Virus record (IMG/VR): IMGVR_UViG_3300044608_002487
Coordinates: 1-37,097 of that record
Origin: a virus
DNA length: 37,097 nt
Strand: one strand, 5' to 3'
In this document: positions 6,909-12,252 of the stretch, in pieces
How the letters are laid out: every line of letters starts with the position of its first letter
Numbering within the stretch: the first letter of the stretch is position 1
The notes under the pieces: generated by a model
The model's input: only the letters and a program-made list of their open reading frames with translations
Told to the model about the DNA's origin: nothing
Database searches by the model: none
Program-made: the position numbers and the translations under genes

Positions 6909-7148
6909 TCAGGCCGACGCCGCGGCGACCGTGTCTTCGGCGCCAAATGCACGGAGGCGCGCGAGCTGATCGCGCTCCTCCTCGGTGGCGCCGTAGACGT
7001 CGCAGGCGCTCCGAAGGGCCGGCTTGTCTGGTTCCTTGTCGCCACTCTCCCACGCGTAGATCGTCGCGCGGGTGATTCCGATCATCGTTGCGGCCTCGGT
7101 GACTCCGAGACCCCGACGTTCGCGGAGGGTTCGTAGGATGGTAGCCAT
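6909..7148 (-). CDS. XRE-family HTH regulator (Cro/CI-like)
   Basis: 79 residues from ATG 7148. The HTH of the XRE class spans residues 5-60: LRTLRERRGLGVTEAATMIG, then ITRATIYAWESGDKEPDKPA. It lacks a C-terminal peptidase or dimerisation domain, so it is Cro-sized. Its start codon lies within CCATGG, so the same hexamer also carries an ATG on the plus strand. A well-formed promoter (TTGACG-17-TAGTCT, 7198-7170) lies just upstream with a leader of about 15 nt and no Shine-Dalgarno. It is transcribed divergently from a second HTH gene. Likely one half of a lysis-lysogeny switch. Confidence 0.8.
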   Translation of the reverse strand: MATILRTLRERRGLGVTEAATMIGITRATIYAWESGDKEPDKPALRSACDVYGATEEERDQLARLRAFGAEDTVAAASA

Positions 7149-7155
7149 GGGCGTT

Positions 7156-7200
7156 TGTGCTCCAATGGAAGACTACTCGACTCCAAGCGCCGCGTCAACC
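7156..7200 (-). promoter_or_regulatory. Promoter P2 with operator-like element, leftward into HTH gene
   Basis: On the minus strand GGTTGACG (7200-7193; -35 TTGACG), a 17-nt spacer, then TAGTCT (7175-7170). The block GTAGTCTTC-CA-TTGGA-G-CACA (7176-7156) matches 18 of 21 bases of the block at 8982-9002 in promoter P1. The shared downstream half extends beyond any -10 box, implying a common operator as well as a common promoter core. Confidence 0.7.
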
Positions 7201-7214
7201 ATCCGAAGACGCGG
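7190..7214. promoter_or_regulatory. Inverted repeat, candidate operator between divergent HTH genes
   Basis: CCGCGTC (7190-7196) and GACGCGG (7208-7214) form a perfect 7-bp inverted repeat with an 11-bp spacer. It overlaps the -35 box of promoter P2 and sits 22 bp upstream of the probable start of the plus-strand HTH gene. This is a typical place for a repressor dimer site. Confidence 0.5.
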
Positions 7215-7236
7215 ACGCCCAGCTACCGAAGTCGAC

Positions 7237-7638
7237 ATGGACCGCGAAGCGCTCGGGAGGCTCATCCGCTCACGCCGCGAGACCCAGGGGCTAACGCTGA
7301 GGGGGCTCGCGGAGCGGGCTGGCGTGTCGCACGCATACATTGGCGCGATCGAAAACTCGAGTAACCACGGCAACCTGACTCTTGCCGCACTGTCGGCTAT
7401 CGCAGCAGGGCTCGGTGACGAGCTGCACGTATCCATCGGGCCGCGGCCGCCGATCGAATACGATCAAGGCGTGCATGCGGCCCGATCCGACCTTGTTCGC
7501 CGAGCCAGCATCGCCCTCGCCTCCCTCCCTGACGACGAACTCGAACAAGAGGCTCGTATCCTCGAGCTTCGGGCGGCCAGACACGTTCGGGAGCCCGAGG
7601 GGCAGCCCTACGAACCGAAGGCAAGGCGCCAAGGGTGA
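7237..7638 (+). CDS. XRE-family HTH regulator, putative repressor
   Basis: 133 residues from ATG 7237. In-frame ATGs at 7147 and 7168 exist, but the codons before 7237 have low third-position G/C and overlap the operator and promoter P2, so I prefer 7237. Residues 3-68 form an XRE HTH (LGRLIRSRRETQGLTLRGLA, then ERAGVSHAYIGAIENSSNHG). The remaining 65 residues are helical (IALASLPDDELEQEARILEL), with no peptidase-like catalytic residues. If translation began at 7168, an AT-hook-like RRRGRP would precede the HTH. It faces the other HTH gene divergently. Probable lysogeny repressor or antirepressor partner. Confidence 0.75.
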   Translation: MDREALGRLIRSRRETQGLTLRGLAERAGVSHAYIGAIENSSNHGNLTLAALSAIAAGLGDELHVSIGPRPPIEYDQGVHAARSDLVRRASIALASLPDDELEQEARILELRAARHVREPEGQPYEPKARRQG

Positions 7639-7665
7639 CGAGTCATTGCTCCGGCGCCGCAGTGG

Positions 7666-7890
7666 TCACGAACCGCTTCCGCACATCGGCTGGGTGGCCC
7701 GCGTCCATGGCGTGAGCGGCAGGACCTTCGCATGAGGGCCCGTTCGGCGTGGCGCGGCCCCGGCAGCCAACCGGGCTGCAAGGTCGGCGACATCAAGTTG
7801 CTCCCCGAGTAGCCGCCACTCGAGTAGCAGCTCGTCTCTGGACTTGAGCGGCCCGCTGCGCACGTCATCCAAGATCACCAGATCACCCAT
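7666..7890 (-). CDS. Unknown small protein, cargo-like
   Basis: 74 residues from ATG 7890; GAGG lies 5 nt upstream, and an upstream in-frame TTG at 7959 is less likely. The sequence begins MGDLVILDDVRSGPLKSRDE and continues with amphipathic helices (LLLEWRLLGEQLDVADLAARL). No motif is recognised. It is convergent with the HTH gene ending at 7638 and isolated from both operons. Together with the 8082-8912 gene it looks like a later insertion (moron) in the immunity region, perhaps expressed in the lysogen. Confidence 0.6.
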   Translation of the reverse strand: MGDLVILDDVRSGPLKSRDELLLEWRLLGEQLDVADLAARLAAGAAPRRTGPHAKVLPLTPWTRATQPMCGSGS

Positions 7891-7950
7891 AGGCACCTCA
7901 GCCTCAAGGTTAGCTATACGGGCGTTCAGGTGCAACGATGCCGCAGCATG

Positions 7951-7967
7951 ACCAACCAACGGTTGGT
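7951..7967. promoter_or_regulatory. Perfect palindrome, operator-like
   Basis: ACCAACC-AAC-GGTTGGT is a perfect 7-3-7 inverted repeat containing CCAAC-G-GTTGG (7956-7966). The same core, one mismatch, overlaps the -35 of P1 (8952-8962), and a half-site CCAACGG abuts the -35 of P0 (6634-6640). It lies in the 191-bp gap between the genes at 7890 and 8082. Confidence 0.5.
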
Positions 7968-7977
7968 GCTATCGGCC

Positions 7978-8082
7978 TCCAATCATGACTTTACCTGCGA
8001 CGCTCGGCCGCGGCACGCATGCGAGCATGCTCCGGCATGTCAGGTGCCCACCAGGGCGGCACGTTCTGGTAGCATGATTGGA
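7978..8082. promoter_or_regulatory. Long-range 10-bp inverted repeat in leader of 8082 gene
   Basis: TCCAATCATG (7978-7987) and CATGATTGGA (8073-8082) are perfect inverted repeats 85 bp apart. The second copy touches the ATG at 8082. The segment between also has clustered GCATG motifs (8016-8040). No Shine-Dalgarno precedes the ATG, and TAGCAT at 8070-8075 could be a -10 for a nearly leaderless message. A protein-bound loop, or an RNA stem hiding the start, are both possible. Confidence 0.4.
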
Positions 8083-8912
8083 TGCTTCTTCTTGCCTCCT
8101 TGGCGTTCGCTGAGTCCCCCGAAATGGCCGCCCTTTGCAGAGCCGTGGAGCGAGGCATGCCTGATGCCGCCTTGGTCGCGGCCGTCTCTGGACTGGCGCC
8201 GCTGAGCGACCAGGAGGCGGCAGACATGCTGCGAATGGGCGTCACCGAAGAGGTCCTCCGGCTGGCCTCTGGGGGGGAGCAGCCCAGCCCTGCTGCGCTC
8301 GCCGCTGCGGGCAAGGGCGAATACTCCCCGTGCCCTTCAGCGCCAGCCGGCGCGCAACACGCCACCGAGTACAGCCAGCTTGGGGACGGGGCCTGGATTC
8401 TGCTGCAGGGGAGGGAGCTTGTCCTCCGGGATGCGCTCGGCTCCGCCACCGGCAGGCTCCTCGATTTCGACGTGGACGCCCGGACACTGACCTTTGAGGT
8501 CGACGGCAAGGAGATACTGATCCCCCTGGGCGCCGTGGTGTCGGTTCGGCGTGCGGATGGCGTCGCCATCGTCGAGCGAACCGATCGCGACGTGGAGCGC
8601 GCGGAGCGATCGGATCGCGACCTTCCGCCGCGGGTTGTGGCCGGGTCGCCGGCCCTCGCCGCGACCGGCCGCAGCATGATGGTTGCCGGGGCTGTACTTG
8701 GTGGGATCGCCATCGTCGGCGGAGTCGCCTACTCGGTCGAGCTGGAGGAAGGCTTGCGGGCGGCGGGAGAGGGCGACACGGCTGAGGCATCGCCGCACAT
8801 TAACGCTGCCGCCGCATGGGGTTGGACGTGGTGGATCAGCACGGCCGCTGGGGCTCCGCTGCTCATCGCGGGCGCTGTGACGTTCTCGATTGGGAGCCAG
8901 CCGGCCGACTGA
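8082..8912 (+). CDS. Exported membrane protein of unknown function, lysogenic-conversion candidate
   Basis: 276 residues from ATG 8082; an in-frame stop lies 12 bp upstream, so the start cannot be earlier. The N-terminus MLLLASLAFA is a short signal peptide. The middle (residues 100-175) is predicted beta-rich, with a repeated Ile/Val and Asp/Arg pattern. Two transmembrane segments follow, about 205-222 (MMVAGAVLGGIAIVGGVAYS) and 247-270 (WWISTAAGAPLLIAGAVTF). It has its own intrinsic terminator (8927-8944) and is flanked by operons that do not read through it, the typical layout of a moron. I recognise no family; a surface or exclusion function is only a guess. Confidence 0.75.
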   Translation: MLLLASLAFAESPEMAALCRAVERGMPDAALVAAVSGLAPLSDQEAADMLRMGVTEEVLRLASGGEQPSPAALAAAGKGEYSPCPSAPAGAQHATEYSQLGDGAWILLQGRELVLRDALGSATGRLLDFDVDARTLTFEVDGKEILIPLGAVVSVRRADGVAIVERTDRDVERAERSDRDLPPRVVAGSPALAATGRSMMVAGAVLGGIAIVGGVAYSVELEEGLRAAGEGDTAEASPHINAAAAWGWTWWISTAAGAPLLIAGAVTFSIGSQPAD

Positions 8913-8926
8913 GGTCGTGCCGCGGG

Positions 8927-8944
8927 CGGAGAGTCTCCGATTTT
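8927..8944 (+). terminator. Intrinsic terminator of the 8082-8912 gene
   Basis: CGGAG (8927-8931), loop AGT, CTCCG (8935-8939), then A and TTTT (8941-8944). It starts 15 bp after the stop codon of the membrane protein gene and separates it from promoter P1. Confidence 0.65.
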
Positions 8945-8956
8945 CTGTAATCCAAC

Positions 8957-9002
8957 GGTTGACGCCACTGCGGCGGCCGGAGTAGTCTTCTGTTGGAACA
9001 CA
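8957..9002 (+). promoter_or_regulatory. Promoter P1 with operator-like element, rightward operon
   Basis: -35 TTGACG (8959-8964), an 18-nt spacer, -10 TAGTCT (8983-8988). GGTTGACGC and the block GTAGTCTTC-TG-TTGGA-A-CACA (8982-9002) are nearly the same as in P2 on the other strand. A near-perfect palindrome CCAAC-G-GTTGA (8952-8962) overlaps the -35. The transcript would start near 8995 and reach the AGGAG Shine-Dalgarno of the gene at 9013. Confidence 0.7.
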
Positions 9003-9012
9003 GGAGCCTCCG

Positions 9013-9204
9013 ATGCCCTCCCATCAAGTCCCCCTCAGCAGCGAGCCCCGCAGCCTCGCGGCCCAGCTGCAGTCCCTGCACAGCGAAGAGCGCGATCGGC
9101 GCATGACGGCCGAGCTGACGGTCCGCCGTCTCGCTGACCGCCTCTCGCTCGCTGGTGTCACCGAGGACGAGATCAACGCGCTGCTCGAGGAGGCCTCCCG
9201 ATGA
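9013..9204 (+). CDS. Small helical protein, first gene of rightward operon
   Basis: 63 residues with a good AGGAG Shine-Dalgarno 8 nt upstream of ATG 9013. The sequence is hydrophilic and helical (LAAQLQSLHSEERDRRMTAE, then LTVRRLADRLSLAGVTEDEI), possibly a short coiled coil or anti-repressor-like peptide. It is directly downstream of promoter P1 and overlaps the next gene by ATGA. First genes of such operons often encode regulators, but I recognise no family. Confidence 0.7.
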   Translation: MPSHQVPLSSEPRSLAAQLQSLHSEERDRRMTAELTVRRLADRLSLAGVTEDEINALLEEASR

Positions 9205-9329
9205 GCGCCTCCGAGATCATCGCCTGCACCATCGGCGGGTGCGTACTGGTCGTCGCGCTGCTCGCCTGGTGCGAGCCCGAGCCGGCCCGCGACCCTGACT
9301 CGATCGTCTGCGACGAGGCCTGGCGATGA
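9201..9329 (+). CDS. Single-pass membrane mini-protein
   Basis: 42 residues, coupled to both neighbours by 4-nt ATGA overlaps, with GAGGAGG 9 nt before the start. Residues 5-27 (EIIACTIGGCVLVVALLAWC) make one transmembrane segment, followed by an acidic tail (EPEPARDPDSIVCDEAWR). Four Cys residues are notable in so short a protein. Function unknown. It precedes a membrane-anchored HTH protein, so the two may interact at the membrane. Confidence 0.6.
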   Translation: MSASEIIACTIGGCVLVVALLAWCEPEPARDPDSIVCDEAWR

Positions 9330-9703
9330 GTGCGCCCGTCGATAACCGCGGTGTCCGCATCGCCATCTTCGTGCGCCGACATGGTCGCAGCAAGATGGAG
9401 CAGATCGTCGCGGCCTTCGAAGCCGGGGAGACCGCAGCAGAGGTCGCTCGTCGGTTCGGCACCAGCCGCCAGAACGCCTGGCTCTGGCAGCGTCTGCTCA
9501 TCGACTCCCCGCCGCCCCGGCGCTGCCCGGAAGTTGTGCACGCTTTGGCCGGGACGAAGTCCCCGGCGGTCGAGCTGGTGGAGGTCGGCGAGCAAGTCGA
9601 GCAGCAGCTGGCCGCGGCTGACGCGACCGACGCGAAGGCCCTGCTGCCCCTCCTGCTACTGTGCGCGTTGGTCGCCGTTGGCGCGATCGTGGTGCTTTGT
9701 TGA
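9326..9703 (+). CDS. HTH protein with C-terminal membrane anchor
   Basis: 125 residues. Residues 24-58 (MEQIVAAFEAGETAAEVARR, then FGTSRQNAWLWQRLL) form a helix-turn-helix like those of transposase or Mor-type proteins. A 45-residue linker follows. Residues 105-125 (ALLPLLLLCALVAVGAIVVL) are a single C-terminal transmembrane helix ending at the last residue. A DNA-binding head tethered to the inner membrane is unusual in a phage early operon. It could recruit phage DNA to the membrane or act as a membrane-linked transcription sensor; both are inference. Start ATG 9326 overlaps the previous stop (ATGA). Confidence 0.75.
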   Translation: MSAPVDNRGVRIAIFVRRHGRSKMEQIVAAFEAGETAAEVARRFGTSRQNAWLWQRLLIDSPPPRRCPEVVHALAGTKSPAVELVEVGEQVEQQLAAADATDAKALLPLLLLCALVAVGAIVVLC

Positions 9704-10596
9704 GCGCCGGCGACGAGCCCCGGGGCATCCCCCGTGACCGGCCCGCGCGCCTCCCCATCGGCGCGGCGCTCTCCATCGGCCGCAAGGGCCCGAACGGAGC
9801 GCCCATCGACAAGGACCGCTTCTTCATCGTGCGACCCGTCGCCGACGCGCGGGGCAAGGACGGGCGGCGCGACCCGCACCCGCTGTACACCACGTTCAAC
9901 CAGCTGGCGCCCGAGGGCCCGGCCGCGAAGGCCCACAATGAGATGCGCGCCACCGTGCGTGGAGTACTCGTCCACGCCGACCACCTCGACGCGTGGACCG
10001 AGAGCCTCGTCGCGGACAAGATTCAAGGCCACCTCCACCCGACCGGCGGCCCGTCCTGCAAGGGCGATGGCACCCGGGCGATGCGGTGGAGCACCGAGAT
10101 CGGAGACTACGGGCACCTGCCCTGCCCCGACACCAAGTGCCGGTTCCGCCAGCCCACCCAGGGCCAGAACGGTCGGCCCCAGCGGCCGGCGTGCCACCCG
10201 CACGCGAAGCTGATCTTCCAGCTGCGCATGAAGTCCGCGAGCCTGCTCTGCAAGTTCACCAGCAACGCCTGGGAGACCTCGGAGAGCATCAAGGGCTTCT
10301 TCGACTTCATCCACCAGCAGGCCGCGCTGATGGGCGTCGACCACGTGAACCACTACGGCCTGCCGTTCGCGCTGACGCTGGCGCAGCGCACTGGGCAGGG
10401 CTCCCGGTACTCCGTGGTGCACATGTCGCCGGACTTCGGCGAGGACCGCACGCTGCAGGAGTGGCTCGGCTCGCAGAGCGCCGCCCGCCGCCAGCTCGCC
10501 GCCGAGGTTGGCCTGCTCCGGCTGGGCACCGCGGCCACGCTGGACGACGACGCGGACGATGTGCCCGGCGACCTCGCATCCCTCGGCGTGGCCTGA
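9700..10596 (+). CDS. Gp3-like (recombination directionality factor-like) zinc protein
   Basis: 298 residues from TTG 9700, which overlaps the previous stop as TTGA. An ATG at 9661 lies inside the preceding gene and is less likely. The core matches the phage Gp3-like family: SCKGDGTRAMRWS, then LPCPDTKCRFRQ and RPACHPHAKLIFQLRM (two Cys pairs, likely zinc). LLCKFTSNAWETSESIKGFF and GLPFALTLAQRT follow. Members include the phiC31 Gp3 directionality factor, but many homologues sit with recombination genes and not with serine integrases. This phage has a tyrosine integrase, so an RDF role is uncertain. It probably binds or processes DNA with the adjoining nuclease. Confidence 0.65.
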   Translation: MSAGDEPRGIPRDRPARLPIGAALSIGRKGPNGAPIDKDRFFIVRPVADARGKDGRRDPHPLYTTFNQLAPEGPAAKAHNEMRATVRGVLVHADHLDAWTESLVADKIQGHLHPTGGPSCKGDGTRAMRWSTEIGDYGHLPCPDTKCRFRQPTQGQNGRPQRPACHPHAKLIFQLRMKSASLLCKFTSNAWETSESIKGFFDFIHQQAALMGVDHVNHYGLPFALTLAQRTGQGSRYSVVHMSPDFGEDRTLQEWLGSQSAARRQLAAEVGLLRLGTAATLDDDADDVPGDLASLGVA

Positions 10597-11855
10597 TGCC
10601 CTCCGTCGGCCATCGCTCGACCAGCCTCCGCTACCTCGAGGACCACTGTCCGCGGGCGCTCGACCACTACGAGGCCGGCGCGCCCTACGACCGCGACGTC
10701 TTCCAGGTGGGCGTGGCGGCGCATGCGGTGATCGAGATGGTCGGCAAGCACCCCGACCGTCCTCGCGAGGATCTAGCCCAGCAGGTGGCGGTGGCGCTGT
10801 GCACCGAGGGCCGCAGCTTCGAGGGCGAGCCCGAAGGCCCCCTCCGCCCGCAGCACGCGGCAGCCGGTCGCGACATCGCGCTCCGCTTCCTCGCCGCGCA
10901 CGATCTGAGCCCCGGCGCCATGTTCGAGCATGGCCTCGCGGTCGACCGGGAGTGGAAGCCGGTGCCGTACGACTCCGCCCAGGTGTACTACCGGGCCGCG
11001 ATCGACATGCTCGAGGTGGTCGAGGACACCGACGAGGACGGGTACACCACCACCACGATCGTCTCCACCGACTGGAAGTCGGCGTGGCCCACCTCGGCCG
11101 ACGAGCTCGACACGCTGCAGCTCCACGGCCAGACGGCGCTCGCGCTCGCCCACTACCCCGAGGCGACCATCCTCCGACGGCGGGCAGCGAACCTCCGCAC
11201 GCTGGCCATCTTCGAGGCCGACGTCTTCCTCGACGACGACGGACTGGCAACGGTCGGCAAGTGGCGCAAGGACATCGACCTGCTCATCGCCGTGGCCGAG
11301 CACCGCGGCGAGGACGGCCGCCGCCCGGCCCGCCCTGGTGCGAGCTGCATCGGCTGCCCGTTTCTCAGCCGCTGCGAGGCGGCCCGCGCGTGGCTGCGGG
11401 GCAGCCTCATCGACGGCTCCCCGGTTGCGCTGGCCACCCGCCTGGCGGTGGCCGATGCGGTCCGCAAGGAGCTCTGGGGGCAGGTCAAGGCCGTCGCTGG
11501 CGAGGAGCCGATCGCCATCCCCGGCGGCGAGGTGGGCTTCATCACCACCCGCGAGCGCACCCCCCGCCCCGAACTCGGCGAGATGCTCGCGCTGGCGTGG
11601 TTCGGCGCCAGCGACCCGAAGACCTGGCGCGAGGCGAACCACTCCACCGACCAGTGGGTGGGCCTCCTGCAGACGCTGAAGCTCGGCGTCGCCTCGGCAG
11701 TGCAGGTCGCCAAGCTGCTGTACCCGCCCGGCAAGGGCCGCGACTGGCGCCCCCTCCGCGAGGCCCTCGTCTCGCAGTGTGTCGTGAGCCAACCGGCCAC
11801 GAAGTTCTCCATCGCAAAGACCAACCAGAAGGACGAAGACCATGACGAAGGATGA
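10596..11855 (+). CDS. Cas4/AddB-like Fe-S PD-(D/E)XK nuclease
   Basis: 419 residues; ATG 10596 overlaps the previous stop by one base (TGATG). Nuclease core: His43 in AAHAVIE, Asp137 in YRAAIDMLEVV, Asp159-Trp-Lys161 in STDWKS, and Gln176 in LQLHGQTALALA, the RecB-type order H, D, DxK, Q. Cys18 in DHCPRAL and CIGCPFLSRC (251-260; C251, C254, C260) supply four Cys in the one-plus-three layout of the Cas4/AddB iron-sulphur cluster. The remaining 150 residues are of unknown fold. Predicted to be a single-strand or end-processing exonuclease. It probably works with the Rad50-like and DEDDh proteins encoded just downstream. Confidence 0.85.
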   Translation: MPSVGHRSTSLRYLEDHCPRALDHYEAGAPYDRDVFQVGVAAHAVIEMVGKHPDRPREDLAQQVAVALCTEGRSFEGEPEGPLRPQHAAAGRDIALRFLAAHDLSPGAMFEHGLAVDREWKPVPYDSAQVYYRAAIDMLEVVEDTDEDGYTTTTIVSTDWKSAWPTSADELDTLQLHGQTALALAHYPEATILRRRAANLRTLAIFEADVFLDDDGLATVGKWRKDIDLLIAVAEHRGEDGRRPARPGASCIGCPFLSRCEAARAWLRGSLIDGSPVALATRLAVADAVRKELWGQVKAVAGEEPIAIPGGEVGFITTRERTPRPELGEMLALAWFGASDPKTWREANHSTDQWVGLLQTLKLGVASAVQVAKLLYPPGKGRDWRPLREALVSQCVVSQPATKFSIAKTNQKDEDHDEG

Positions 11856-12252
11856 GATCAAGAAGGCCCGCGAGAGCACGATCGAGGAGCTCCAGATGGT
11901 GCTCGCGCAAGTCGACAAGGAGGAGGCCGACGACCGAGTCGAGCGCGCCAAGCGGTTCAACGGGGTCCGCAACGAGGCGCGCAGCAGGGCCACGGCACAG
12001 CTGGTCGGTCTGCTCGACGCGGCCATGATCCTGCTCGACGAGGACGCCGACCCGGCGCCGGCGCCGCCCCCCGCCGCGAAGACCGCCGCCCCGCTGAAGG
12101 CCGCGGCCGAGCCGCAGACCGCGCAGCCGACCGCGCAGCCGACCGCACCGAAGACCGGCGGCCCCCGTCCGGTCGCGCGCGCGCTGCCCTCCACGCCGAG
12201 GCCTGCCCCCGCTGACAGCGAGCTGCCCGACGCCGGGTCGGTGTTCGGATGA
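11842..12252 (+). CDS. Helical protein with Pro/Ala-rich acidic tail
   Basis: 136 residues, overlapping the nuclease gene by 14 bp and the ATPase gene by 4 bp. The N-terminal 70 residues are charged and helical (MTKDEIKKARESTIEELQMV, then DKEEADDRVERAKRFNGVR). Residues 70-125 are a Pro/Ala/Thr linker with the repeat QPTAQPTAP. The end DSELPDAGSVFG is acidic and hydrophobic, reminiscent of protein-interaction tips such as that of SSB, though no OB fold is visible. Its tight place between nuclease and ATPase suggests an adaptor joining them; this is inference. Confidence 0.65.
   Translation: MTKDEIKKARESTIEELQMVLAQVDKEEADDRVERAKRFNGVRNEARSRATAQLVGLLDAAMILLDEDADPAPAPPPAAKTAAPLKAAAEPQTAQPTAQPTAPKTGGPRPVARALPSTPRPAPADSELPDAGSVFG

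Noticed and set aside
9217-11250. Long minus-strand open frame opposite the Gp3-like and nuclease genes
   Set aside because: Antisense shadow in high-GC DNA; no Shine-Dalgarno and no motif, while the plus strand has intact catalytic residues.
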